Shown one piece after another: positions 47,224-59,200 of a DNA stretch of 64,000 bases (its first letter is position 1; each line of letters opens with the position of its first letter). Made by a program: the position numbers and the translations under genes. Origin of the DNA: Pristionchus mayeri (lineage: Eukaryota; Nematoda; Chromadorea; Rhabditida; Neodiplogasteridae); assembly GCA_036245805.1 (NCBI GenBank), contig BTRK01000001.1:16375087-16439086 (forward strand), read 5' to 3'. The notes under the pieces were generated by a model. That model was not told the origin of the DNA. It saw only the letters and a program-made list of their open reading frames with translations, and ran no database searches.

Positions 47224-48951
47224 TCACGGAATTAAACTCAAAAGCGCGCCTTCATCTGCCGAGTCCTCTCCGTTGTCCGGCGATCGAGTGGAATCCTGTG
47301 ACATGAGAAACGTTAGCATAGTTTGGCAATGTTATTTTCTTGGACTAATCTCGAAGGCTAGAAGCAAAACAAAAATCGGTTTAAGCTGTTTCAAAACCTC
47401 GATGGTATCCCTCCACCAAGCTTTTCTCTTCACCTCTGTCTGGTCCATCATCGTTTCATCTCCGCTTCCTTCTCCACTGCTCTCTTGCTCACTCTCCTCA
47501 CGCTCTTGTCGAGTGCGAATTGGAGATCTGAAAAAAATGAAATAGTTGTATGGGAATACCGAAAGAGACTTCGAGATATATTGTATGTCACCCCCTCCCC
47601 ATCTGAAACGATCATTTCACAAACCCCTCCTCACCTCAGCCTCTCTCTGCTCTTGCTTCTGTCCCTCCTGGGTGAGTTCGATCTTGCTCGTTGCGAATTG
47701 CTGCGACTCCAGCGATCGCCTGACGCCTAAAGGTAGCAATTTTAATAAAAGTCTATCCAAGATTTGGATAGAATTTGTCTTTCTCTAAAAGTCTTAAAAG
47801 TCTATCCAAGACTTGAAGAAGGGGTAACACGAATGGATGCTAGGGAGTCCCACCACGAAGATATTGCGCTCGCAATGGGAAACTGTAGCCAAATTACCCC
47901 AAAAACGAGGCGAAAATTATGTACAGCGAGTGAAACATAAATGAAGTAGTCACGACCCTGCGCTATCAATGAACTTTGCGAATATGTAAATGGCCACAGA
48001 GCTGTCTGTGAAACTTCGGATAAAGTGATTCATGATCGGGATTCCGGCTTTTATTACATGGACATAGTGGATAATTAAACTAATTTTTCGTGTTACTCCT
48101 TCTTTAAAAGTCTATCCAAGATCGATCCTGACATCGTCATCCATGTATGAGTATATCAAAAGTGTCTGAGAAATAATCGATATTACCACTGTAGTCCCTT
48201 GCTCTTACTTGCTCTTGCTTGTTACTGGACTGATTTCGAATCCCCGTCTCCTGGCTGATACGGATCCATGAGGTGGAGAGGTTCTTCGTCTGAAATATCT
48301 CTCTCCCGAGTAAATTATCTTATGTTTGTTGGAGTGAGAATGGATCGTCGTAGTTTTCAATCTTACTACCAATTGTATTTTTCTATGTATGATGTAGATT
48401 TGATAGTACAAATGTAACATTATATATAACAGATTTAGATATTATGTTGTGGTATTCAGTAACACATACTCATACCTGCTGTTCCTCGACTCGTTCCTCC
48501 AATTTCCACTCCTTTCCATGCTGCGAGAGCGAGATCGATGTCGACAATGAGGCCTGCAAGAAATCTGAATTATTTAACGCAATATGTTTCAGCACAATCT
48601 GAATACTGTAAATACTAATGAAATATCGATCAATTCATTTTCGTAAATATTTTTAAAAATATAACCTGCTGGTGCTTCTCCTGGAGCTACTACGGGGTAC
48701 TATCCACCTTCTCCTCGATCCTTGCGGACTACGATACTCGAAACGATCACGTCTACAGAAGAGAGTGTAGATATCGTGAATTAGAGTAAATCGCATCAAG
48801 AGCTTGATACTTTTTTTTGCTTTGATACTTAAAAAAACTGAATTATATATAATGAACGTGCGACGTTGAAAAAATCGTGTTCACAACCTCACCTTCGACT
48901 CTTCGAATCACTCCTTCGTCGTCTCTCGGCGGGACTTCTCGATCGACTCAT
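47224..48951 (-). CDS. Small RS-domain (SR-like) protein
   Basis: Seven exons (48893-48951, 48666-48752, 48477-48553, 48226-48289, 47635-47726, 47398-47527, 47224-47295) give about 193 residues starting MSRSRSPAERRRRSDSKSR. RS, SR and RE dipeptides fill the first two thirds (RHRSRSRSMERSG, RSNSPRRDRSKSRERL). An acidic stretch with ESEQESSGEGSGDE follows, and the C terminus is EGALLSLIP. No RNA-recognition motif is visible. RS domains bind splicing partners and are phosphorylated by SR kinases; a role in pre-mRNA processing is inferred from composition. The donor of exon 4 (GTAACA at about 48225) was chosen because it keeps frame with the next exon; a nearby GTAAGA would not. A 300-bp MITE copy lies in intron 4. 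Confidence 0.75.
47815..48112. repeat. About 300-bp TIR repeat, copy 2
   Basis: The ends AAGAAGGGGTAACACGAA and TTCGTGTTACTCCTTCTT are inverted repeats. It matches 16578-16873 internally. It sits among tandem copies of AAAAGTCTATCCAAG in an intron of the RS-domain gene. Confidence 0.8.
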
Positions 48952-50244
48952 CGTCTCTCATCTACGGTTCTCCAATCGGATCTCTACCTGCAATGAAAGA
49001 CATGCTACAGACCTCGAGATGCTCCTTCTCCTTTCAGAATGAAGTAGACATGAGGGGTTGAGGGGGTAATTGTGAGGTTCACCCCTCTGACTGACTTGCC
49101 ATCTAATATTTCCCCATAATCATTTGCTGTAGTCTTTTCTTGTCATTCATTGTCTGAGTAGAAGCCAAGTGACGTAACCTAGTTCTGACAAATCGGCTCA
49201 TGCTCACCTCTTTTCAAAAAGGAGGTCTATCAGCTCTCTCGCCTCTCTCGGTGGTCCCTACCAGCTGTTAATCAGAGTCAGGGCGTACGTGGTTGCATAG
49301 ATAACTGATGTCCCTCTCCTTCCCCTCTAGTCTCCCTTTCCCTCACTCCTCCTTGCGGACCTTAATTTACCACAGCTCTATTTCTTTTCCATGACTCACT
49401 AATTGAGGCGCACCTGCCATCATCTCCTGCTGCAAACTGTAATTATTGTTTTTGCAGTGTTGAGGGGACCTACTTGGTTCCTGGTGGAGTGTTTCAGCTG
49501 GGGTGGAAGCTAGTAGAAGATACTGTTCTGTAAACTTTGATTCTGCTGAACTCATGTACAGTCAATTAGTGCGCATATGAAGACAAATAATTATGAAATG
49601 ATTAAAAATCAAGATCGTAGGTATAATTGCTCGCCCTCTGTGCAAACTATTGGGCAATGAATACTAGTTATTTGTTAGTTTTTTACCTGGAGGGCATAGC
49701 CCCTCTGATTACACTTGTCCTTCTCTACTATTTCTCTGCTTGTCTCTCCATCAGTACACTACTTCTCTAACCTGCCTGGCGGTCATTAATCAACGTTCTT
49801 CCCAGACGCAACTCTCGGACACCACTTGTTCTCTTTCCCGTTTCACGGAGGAAGCTGCCTGGGAAGGGTTCCTCTTCGCTTCGGAATCCCACCACAATGT
49901 AGTGAATGATTAATCTAGAATCGTCACACTATTTTGGATTGTATTTGTGCGGACACTAATTTTTGAGACGAAACGGTTTCTACAAAATTTCGACAGTACA
50001 TACGAAGATATTATTATTTTCACATTATGCTCGTAAAAATGCTAACAAACTTGAATTTACCTTGCTGTCACTGCGAATTTTGTGCTTTTGCTGACACTGC
50101 TTTCGTCCGCTGCGTGAACTGTGTCAGATGCTGTTTCTCGTATACCCGCTTGTGCAAACGCAAAAAAATGCGTATGCAAAAAAGTGCTTACGCTTACTCT
50201 CCTGCATTCTTCCACGTGTTGTAATCGATCGGATGGGGAATATA

Positions 50245-50359
50245 CTAGAGTTCGAAATATGAGATAGTCGTCTCTTCATTTGGCACACTCTCTAGACCGG
50301 TCGAGCGGTGAGAGAGTGCACAAAATGAAGAGACGACTATCTCAAATTTCGATCTCTAG
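50245..50359. repeat. Long GA-hairpin repeat
   Basis: CTAGAG...GAGATAGTCGTCTCTTCATTT is mirrored by AAATGAAGAGACGACTATCTC...CTCTAG with about 30 bp between the arms, the best preserved long hairpin of the family here. Confidence 0.85.
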
Positions 50360-50797
50360 ACTATTCAGTTCAACTATTATACCCCCCCCCCCCCCAATCA
50401 CAGCGACGAAAATGAGTTCGAAACATGATCTTCCATATCGGGAACGCAGTGACAGCCTTCTCCCTACTTCCTTAGATAGGATCCCGTAGTTAAATTCGGG
50501 TCCCCTGCCTTTTTCTCACTGATCAGGACTCGTGATTCACGAGAGAAGGAGAAGAAAGAGGGGGAGAACCGCCCGGTGGAGAAACATTGGGAGGAAATGA
50601 GGAGAGAATGGGGGAGAAGAGAGGAGGAAGGGAGACAATGGGCAGTTAGAGTGGACAAGGGGTCAATTTGATATTGAAATTTCTGAAAATGATACATTGA
50701 GAATGCTTAGTGACAGGATGATGTATGCATACACCTCCAGCTCACAGTTTGTACCAGTCTATTTCGTTTGTTTTATGAGAACAAATGCTTTATCATC

Positions 50798-50845
50798 AAT
50801 AATTATTACTATTATTATTATTATTACAAATTATTATTAGATCAC
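50798..50845. repeat. ATT microsatellite
   Basis: Runs of ATT/TTA repeat through this interval with few interruptions. Confidence 0.85.
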
Positions 50846-51017
50846 AAACAACACGAAAAACAATTCTAAATTAAAACTTGAGAGACCTTGTATTTTTGAT
50901 TTCAGCGAGTCATTGATTGTCTACAGGAACGGAAGCAAAGGAATCAGATACTAGAAAGAACTCGGTACTGTATCGATAACTCAGTAGATACCGTAACCTA
51001 CTCATCGTTTGGGACCC

Positions 51018-51075
51018 TCACTCGTTCTTGATGCACTTGCCGTCGCTCGCGTGGTAGCCCGTGCAGCATTGAGGG
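51018..51075 (-). CDS. Probable terminal exon of the astacin gene (Cys-rich)
   Basis: Following a TTTTCAG acceptor, the frame reads PQCCTGYHASDGKCIKNE and stops. This looks like the end of a small Cys-rich module. The phase it needs does not match the donor at 56285, which would read a different frame. Either an exon between 51076 and 56284 is missing from my model or was lost among the inserted transposons, or this belongs to another transcript. Confidence 0.5.
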
Positions 51076-52483
51076 CTGAAAACAATATTTTTAAAGAGTC
51101 GATATTTCTTCAAATCTACAATAGTTGTATTTCTGCAATGTGTTCATAACAAAAAAAAATGTTTTCATTCCTATCGTTAATCTTATTGTCAGTTGGATTT
51201 ATATTATTTTCATGATTGAGAAGGTTATGCAAAAGAATATAAGTAAATTACCTGTCATAATGGGCAGGGTAATCTCTCGCCGTTAGCCAATCAATGTGGA
51301 TAGTGAGCAGTCGAGAGGGGCAGTAGTACGAGAAACGTCTGGAATGAAGGGACGTTGAGTAGTGAGAGGATTTAATCAGTCTCCTAGTTGCTACATTGAT
51401 TCTTGTGATGGACTCCCATCTCTACCTCCGAGCAGTTTTACTTCATTACTACCGTCTTGGCCGATCCGTGAAGGAGGCCCACTCTGCCCTGGCCCAGTCG
51501 GAAGGAGCTGACGCCCCCTCCATACCCTTCTGCTATAAGTGGTTCTCCCGCTTCAAGAAAGGGGAGTTTGGTCTCGATGATCAACCCCGCTCTGGACGCC
51601 CTCCCTCCCTCGATCAGCCTCTCGTTCTCCGCACACTGAAGCGCAAGCCCATGGCCAGTGTGCGTGAGTGACCAGTGTGATGGCCAGTGTGCGTGCGTGA
51701 GTTGAAGAAGGATACTGGTACTCCCAGATCAACGGTGTCCGATATCCTCCATCGATCTGGGAAGAAGCCGAAACTCCCACAAGTGATTCCCCATGACCTC
51801 TCCCCCGAACAGCTGAAAAATCGTGTTCAAGTCTGTCGGGAATTACTCCATCGTAGATCCAATCTTCGATGGGTCAATTCCATCATCGCTACAGATGAGA
51901 AGTGGATCACGTACGATAACTCTGTGAGGAGACTGCAATGGGTGGATGCAGATGAGAAGCCCACGCCCGTCCCGAAGAAGGAAGAGCACGGAAAGAAGGA
52001 ACTCCTCTGTTTCTTCTTCTCAGTGCTCGGTCCCATCTACTGGGAGATCCTCGCTCCTGGCACCAGCATCAATGCCGAGCTCTTCTCTGAACAACTGGAA
52101 GATGTATATATTATATATTTTATCTACGCTCGGCGGCGCAACGGAAGACGAATAATTACTTAAGCGTTGTGATACAAGAGTGTTGACTCTCCTCACACTG
52201 AGGAAGAAATATGAAGGAAGGGATACGATAAGAAGGGAGGAATGTGGGGGATGGGGGGATGGAGGTGCAATCGTAAAATGAGAAGATCCAATCGGCTGGT
52301 CTCATCTGTCTTCGTCTGGTCTGATGGGGAGTTTTATCGAGGAGGGGGCACTCGATGTAGACCAGGTAGACTCTGCTCCGAGATCCAGCGTCAGAAGATC
52401 TCTAAATAGGGGGAGGGGGCGAGGATGAAGGGTGGAGGTATGGGGACTATGGGAATGGGAATGGGAAGTAGTGGAGGGAAGTA

Positions 52484-52752
52484 CTATTGGAAAATATATT
52501 TACTAAAATCAAATTGAAGAGCTCTTAATCTCTTTTTGTAAACAGGGATGCTGGGAGATGACAATACATGGGTAGGAAGAGCGTTTAAAATCCTAGAAAC
52601 TCTACGAGAAAAACAGTGGTATCGAGGTGTCGATTTGGTTTTCTCAATATGGATTCCAAAGTTGTTGGTCCTTTCTCTTAGGGGAGCAAACAGGAAAAAA
52701 TTACTTCTATCGAGTATGGTGTCTCCATACATAATCGGGCCAGGACTAAATC
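52484..52752 (-). pseudogene. Displaced C-terminal part of the LINE ORF
   Basis: The frame containing MYGDTILDRSNFFLFAPL and YKKRLRALQFDF resembles the tail found at the end of CR1/Jockey-type RT ORFs. It is separated from the rest by the foldback transposon at 52757-53841. Confidence 0.8.
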
Positions 52753-52756
52753 ATAA

Positions 52757-53841
52757 AACACACTATCTGAGATAATCGGAATAGACTTGGCACTGACCGA
52801 AAATTCCAATTCCTGCTAACTTCACCAGTAGGTCGGCCTCCACGAGGGAAACCGACGAGCATCGGCAGAATGTCGATCCGCATCCGCGCGGGCGGGGCGC
52901 GGAATTTCAAAAACTAACTACGGTAGCTTCGAAATTTTAAAAGCGACTCCTATGACTGCGGCGGTAGGGGCGCTGCATCCCTCGACAAATTCTAAGACTT
53001 TTTTACTCCGGAGAGTTTTTCGATCAGATTCCATCTAACGCCTGAAATCGATAATTCCACTTTTAGTTCGTACATGAAAGCAGTTCCCCAGAAATTTTTC
53101 AAGAACTCCCCTAAATATTATTGGTGATCTAGCTTCTGCTTGACTCGATACATTCTCCCGTAGAACAGCGCGATTCAACAAGACGCGTAAGTTGGTCAAA
53201 ATCAATTTTGAATGAATTATGGTGTAATTTTTGGGTTACGGTATGCGAGTGCGAAGTTAGGGCGACATTTCCCAACAGGTGTTAAATGGTCTGAAAATCA
53301 ATTTGAAGCTATCCTACACCAATTGGGAAAAGTCGTCCAACTTGTGCACTCACCTGCAGTAACCCAAAAATTACACCATAATTCATTTTGACCAACTAAC
53401 GCGTCTAGTTAAATCGCGCTGTTCTACGGGAGTAGGTATCGATTCAAGTAGAAGCTAGATCACGAATAATATTTAGGGGAGTTCTTGAAAAATTTCTGGG
53501 GAACTGCTTTCATGTACGAAAGAAAAGTGGAATTATCGATTTCCGGCCTTAGATGGAATCTGATCGAAAAACTCTCCGGAGTAAAAAAGTCTTAGAATTT
53601 GTCAAGGAATGCAGCGCCCCTACCGCCGCAGTGATTGGAGTCGATATAAAAATTTCGAAGCTACCGTAGTTAATTTTTCGATATCCGCGCCCGCGACCGC
53701 GCGGATGCGGATCGAAAATCTGGCGATGCTCGTCGATTTCCCTCGTGGAGACCGACCAATTGGCGACGTCAGTAGGAATTATAATTATCGGCCAGTGCCA
53801 AGTCGCTGAAGAAATATGTTGATTCTCTCAGAAAGTTTGTT
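52757..53841. mobile_element. Foldback DNA transposon, copy 2 (YTAT target)
   Basis: The element is flanked by ATAA (TTAT on the other strand) at 52753-52756 and 53842-53845. Its ends are AACACACTATCTGAGA and, inward from the right, AACAAACTTTCTGAGA. It has the same arm sequence as 13275-14370, diverged by several percent. It interrupts the LINE ORF, which establishes its exact boundaries. Confidence 0.9.
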
Positions 53842-55461
53842 ATAAGTGACTCTCCTCTCAAAAAGCGCTTGAAGACCCAGGAAAGACAGACGTTGAGAAT
53901 AGGATGGTAGACCAAGAGGATATGACGGAGACGGAAAACACCGATAGTATAGAATACGAGTGAATTTTTCTTGGATTTTCTCAAGCTTCTGACTCTGTTT
54001 TTTAATATGAGGGTTCCAGAAAGGGCAAGCGAATTCAATGTGAAGGAGAACATATGTTTTAAAGCATTTGATAAGGATAGAGGGGTTATTAACTGTTACT
54101 GAACGAAGCATAATATGCATGACAGAAGTGGCTTTCTGGACACGATCATCAATACTGGCAGAGCTATTAAGGGTGGGAAGTACTTGTACACCTAGATCAC
54201 GTTGTTGGGAGACTTGCTCGAGGACAACGCTATTAATGAGATATTGGGGAGCGGGTGAGGAACCAATGTGAAGATGAGTGCATTTAGATTCCGAAAGAGA
54301 CAATTGATTGGATACAGTCCACGAGTAGATGGCATCTAGAGCATACTGTAATTGGGAAGTGCGAGAGGCTTTAGTGTTATTGGTGTAGGAAACATAAATC
54401 TTAATGTCATCCGCGTATGCTTTTACACACACATCGGGGAAGGGAGCAAGGACATGTGTTATATCCGATATATAAAGGGAGAATAGAATAGGCCCTAGTA
54501 CAGATCCTTGCGGTACGCCGGAGAGGACAGGGAAGGACTTGGATACGATAGTACCTAATCTTACGGAGAAAAGCCTATCCGTAACAAAATCAGAGATCCA
54601 ATTTAGAAGGTTACCGTTGATACCATAATGCAAGCATTTAGAGAGAAGTTTAGGAAAGGGGACGGTGTCGAATGCACGAGAGAAATCAAGGTAAATAACA
54701 TCAGTTTGCTCTTTACGGGAGTGGGCTAGAGTCCAGTCATTTTCACAATCTAAAAGGTTGGTAAGAACAGATGCACCGGATCGAAAACCATGTTGGTAAT
54801 TGGGAATGATATTGGAGCGGTAGAGGTAAGGGGCAAGCTTATTTTTGACAAGGCGTTCCATTGTTTTAGAGGCAGGAGATAGTATGGAGATAGGGCGATA
54901 AGAATCAGGTGACTGGGGATTCTTATTTGGTTTGGGGATTGGGGTAATGAGTGAGAATTTACATAGTGATGGGACAGTTCCGGTTTCCATACTAATGTTG
55001 AAGATATCACACAAGGGGAAGGAGAGGGAATGTGCACATTTACGAAAGACAATCTGAGGAATGTTATCATGGCCCGTAGAGCATGATGGTGAGAGCTGCT
55101 TTAAAGCCTTATACACGTCATGGGGGAAGAAAGATACATTTGTGAGATATGAGGTAGAGGGGTGAGAGGGAATGGATGGTAATAATCCGTCATCAAGTGT
55201 GAAGTGGGAAGCAAAACGGGATGCAAGGGCATTAGCTATGTCTAAAGTACTAGTTACGATAGTTCCAGAAGAATCAATAAGTTGTTTGGGGACAGATGGC
55301 TTCGGCTGGGTAAGAGAACGGATGTGTCGGTAGAGATCTTTAGTGTTTTTTAGTTTTTTATGTTCGCAAAATTGGTTCCATTTTTTAATTTGAAATAATA
55401 GATCTCTACTGCACTTTTCGTATTGAGGGCGTATTGAGAGTAAATGATACTTCGAGAACAA
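53842..55461 (-). pseudogene. LINE reverse transcriptase, C terminus displaced
   Basis: An open frame from 55461 encodes RT motifs in order: PIPKPNKNPQSPDSYRPIS, HGFRSGASVLTNLLDC, VIYLDFSRAFDTVPFPKLL, GVPQGSVLGPILFSLYISD, and the catalytic AYADDIKIYV. It reaches GLPSYSQRLSFLGLQALF and VTYNKL and then enters the foldback element, whose terminus supplies the last 14 or so codons and a stop. The genuine C-terminal part (ILDRSNFFLFAPLRERTNN, ILNALPTHVLSSPS) lies beyond that element at 52484-52752. The endonuclease fragment is out of frame, so the copy is dead. Confidence 0.9.
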
Positions 55462-56284
55462 GGAATTTCGGTGTTTAATTAGCTTTTGAATATGAGGGGG
55501 TAAGAATGGATAGTAGGCTTAGGACTGTGATACGGTACGAAAAGATCAATGGCGTGGTGGACTACAGACACAAAGTTGGAATACATGTTTTCAGGGTCAG
55601 GTGCTTGTGAAAATGTTGTAAACCAATCGAAAGTGAGGAGGAAGGACGAGAGTTGGTCATAGTTGGCGCGAGCGAAATCTCTGACTAATGATTGAGCGGG
55701 AGGGATGCAAGTAGAATCAATAGAGAAGGATATACCAAAATGATCGGATGTAGGAAAGGAGGGAATTACAGAGGGGTTGTGCACTATGGATGGATCACTA
55801 GCCAGTAGCCAATGTCGCGATCAGAGTCCCTCCCAGACTCCTGAACCAAGGCAAAATTCTTCTTCTGATGGACAATGCTCGCCCACATCGAGCGAAGATG
55901 ACCCAGAAGAAAATGGACGAGCTGAAGATCGAGAGGATTCCCCATCCACCGTATTCCCCGGATCTCTCCCCATGCGACTACCACTGCTTCCGCTCTCTCT
56001 CTGATTTCTGCAAAGGAAAGAAGTTCAAGAATCGAGATGAAGTTGTGAGGGCTTTCGTGAACTGGGCGGTCTCGAAGAAACCCGCATTCTGGAAGAGAGG
56101 AATCGAGACCCTGCCCAATCGCTGGACGGAGGTAGTGAGAAAGAAGGGGGCATACATTGGTCACTGAGAATTGTAAAGCATTGAATAAAAAATAAAAACA
56201 AAAAATTATACGAACTTTCCGGACACCCCAATAGCTTTACAAGTGCTAGATAACACTATTGTATTTCTTAGCATGGTGCTTTAC

Positions 56285-59200
56285 CTCGTAAGTCCCAGAG
56301 TACCGAACTGAGTTCACCTTGAATATGATGATGACTTCGCCGTTCTCCGATGTGATCTTCGTCTTCTGCTGCTCGCAGCACAGACGGGCGCCTGCAAGAA
56401 CGATTTCGTACCCCTTCTGATCGCATTTTTTTGTTTAACCTTTTCTTGTTTGGTTTGTTTTTTTCAACGCGCAATGGGCATTCAGCATTACTCGTCAAAC
56501 CCAATTGAATATCAGCACACACTGAAGCATATTTCAACCTCTCGTGGTATCTTATTCTAAGCTCCATAACTACTATTGGGTTGTAACATAAGTTTTGTCG
56601 CATTTCGGAGGTTCACAATATTTCCATGAACGATACTTCTCAAATATTCCCGTTGCCTGACCTCATAGTATATGTTTGGGGTATGCATGCCCATTCTAAC
56701 TATAGTGTATAGCTGAACTGTCCATGCCGGCTATGCGAATAATATCGATATGAACTGATTTGAATTTCATGCAAATTTTATTTATTTGTTTGACCGGGTG
56801 CTAGTTCGAAGATACGAATAATAAACCAAACTCCAACAGCATGATGATATGCCCCGTGAATGCTCTTTCAAAATATATGCCAGATATGGTGCTATGTTGA
56901 GCGGAATCGAAGATATAGTTCACTGAATCTAAGGTTAGCCGCTGATTCCTAGCCAACTTGACCAAGTCTCCTGAATCCAAAATTACAACAACAGTGACTA
57001 TCGTAAGTGCGTTCTAATTACCACTCATGAGGGTCTAATTTCTCATGAACCGGCGAGGCAAATAGTACTCTACATGCGGGAAATTTGAAATTTTCATTAA
57101 TTCATTTTGTGAAAATTTTGCCAAAAATGCAAGTTTATGTGTTTTTGAATTCATGATTGTCATTCAAAAGCTATTGATTTCTAAAATTATCCCGAATACA
57201 TAATGGTAAGGGAATGGTGGTTGGTTCGGATGATCACAATAAATCAGATATTGAACGTATGTGTGAGGTAGAAATTTCAACAAAGTGCCAATTTCAGTAG
57301 TTTTATTTACACACCATCGTTCTATATGGAGCTACTTATCTCAACAGAACCCGATAGACCCCAAACGGTAAATGTATACTGAACACCTTGGGTGAATTAT
57401 ATTTCACAACTATTTGGATCTCCACATCTATTGAGAAGAAAATTCTGCTAGCAAAAGTTTTCCCAACCGTCACCTACCATCCACATTACACAAACTCGTC
57501 TAACTTTCTAGAAAGCTTTTAGTTTGTCATTATCCGTGGATGGTTCAAAATTATACCCATATATTGTACTTTACGAATATCACACCAAATCGACATAATT
57601 CCTCCTTTTCAAGAAGTCCTGGGGTGCGAAAATGATTTGTAATCCTGTTCTCACTACAACTTTGTCTGACTACTGTGCCTCTCTAACTGTCTTGACAGGA
57701 TTTAAGTAAAGCGCGTAAGAAAGGGTACGAAGGCCCTCACTGATTATGAATAACGAAATTGAGATTAAATTAATTCGAAGAATTTCTGAGGTTAGAATGC
57801 GTAAGAGATCGAAAAACTTATGTTACAACCTGATATTTCCATTTCTTGGTCTTTCCACTCACCGACAGTCTCCTTGTTCGTGCCATACTTGATCTCGACG
57901 TAACTCGAGCACGTCTCGCGACACACGAAGTTCACCTTTTGCACGTCCAACTCGAGCTTCTGCCCCGCGGGAGACTAAAAATAATAACAATAACAACAAC
58001 ATAAAATCGTATTCTTCAATAGCATTTTAATGGCAGGAAAGCAGCACTATTCTTGATCTCTGATCCATTTCGAAATAATAATAAAAACAACAACTAATCG
58101 CTCACCCTAATTCGCCAGATGCAGTGGGTGCCAGCGTAGACATTACCGGAGACGAGCGATGTCTGGTAGGAAGATGCTAGGATTTCACCCCCGCACGAAG
58201 CTGAATATTGATTAATTAATTAATTTAGTTAAGTAATCAATTAATTAAGATCGCACTTCGCTGCACTTGATCACAGTAGGTGCCGCCGTAGCCTGCAGGG
58301 CACTTGCACTGGAATTAGGCACTTTTAAAATTATTTATTATCACATTTTCAGAAATTCAGAGAGAAAAGAAGCTGTTGAGTTGTATCGCAAGATTGACTA
58401 ATGAAGGTTGAAGTTCGAGATACGTTTCAAATAATCAATTTATGCCAAGAGAGATCGCCATTTCAATAGAGTGTTTGCTAACTCTTCCAAAAAATGATTA
58501 TCTAATATCTCTGTGAGCATAGAAGGTTTAAAAAATATTAACAACATTTGAAAATATACCTTTCCGCAGTTATTGGGGTCGGTGTAGCCACCGTTTTTGC
58601 AGTTGAGCTTGCGGGTGCAGACTCCTACAATATCCTAATTGAGGTACCAATCGGTATTCCATATCTAAATTGCATTTTATGACCAGTTACAATCAACATC
58701 CTTTGGTGCAATTTCGCTTACAAATCACAATGAACGGCTTACGGTCGCAATATCGCAGATTGATCATCTTGGCATCCTTGAAGGACACTGCCTCTCGCTG
58801 CCCGATCGTATGCTGGAAGCGAGAGTCCCGAGTGGAACTCGTCGGCCTGAAGATTACGGTATATCGATAATGAATCGATCCTTCAGATATTCCGTTATAA
58901 GCTAAACCTGAACCTGATCGCCTGTTGCAATTGTGTTTCAGCCTATCTTATAACCTCGAGGTTGATGATTTTTTTCAATGTATGGAGGGTGGACAGAAGA
59001 AAAAATGCAACAACATATCCTTACGTGTTGTAGTTATTGGTGAAGGACTTGGGCGAGTAGTGCATAACTGATCCGAGATCGTACGGCTGGTTCCTGTTGT
59101 CAGACGTCTGAGGAGTACGCTTCTGGAAGTTTCCTTCCGTGCCCTGAAATAGGATCAGTTTGTGATAGATCGAGTAAGTGAGCAGGTACAATAATTCAGG

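Larger units (their letters stand above)
48952..51017. other. Intergenic region, no recognised gene
   Basis: It separates the RS-domain gene from the 3' end of the astacin gene. Contents are GA-rich hairpins, a poly-C run near 50384-50395 and an ATT/TTA microsatellite at about 50798-50845. The small minus ORF 49367-49555 has no splice or homology support. Confidence 0.45.
52106..55811 (-). mobile_element. 5'-truncated non-LTR retrotransposon (CR1/Jockey-like)
   Basis: The insertion is bounded by ATGT on each side (52102-52105 and 55812-55815), and rejoining there restores the mariner frame. On the minus strand it carries the end of an APE-type endonuclease (PTSDHFGISFSI, 55479-55784), a reverse transcriptase, and a 3' UTR ending in a TA-rich tail near 52106-52125. 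Truncation at the 5' side is typical of target-primed reverse transcription. Confidence 0.85.
51408..56167 (+). pseudogene. Mariner transposase, split and frameshifted
   Basis: The N-terminal half runs from ATG at 51408 (MDSHLYLRAVLLHYYRLGRS, PRSGRPPSLDQ) and breaks at about 51660, where ATGGCCAGTGTGCGTG is duplicated. It resumes ELKKDTGTPRSTVSDILHRSGKK and IIATDEKWITYDN (first catalytic Asp). The coding stops at 52105 and continues at 55816 with LLNQGKILLLMDNARPH (second Asp) and YSPDLSPCDYHCF (third Asp), a mariner DD34D triad. The right TIR, inward TTGGGGTGTCCGGAAAG, is at about 56214-56232; I found no matching left TIR. A LINE inserted at ATGT splits the gene. The element lies in an astacin intron. 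Confidence 0.88.

Noticed and set aside
49367..49555. Minus-strand 62-aa frame
   Set aside because: Isolated, no splice partners or similarity visible.
53785..55461. A complete 558-aa RT protein
   Set aside because: The final codons belong to the foldback transposon, and the true C terminus lies on the other side of it.
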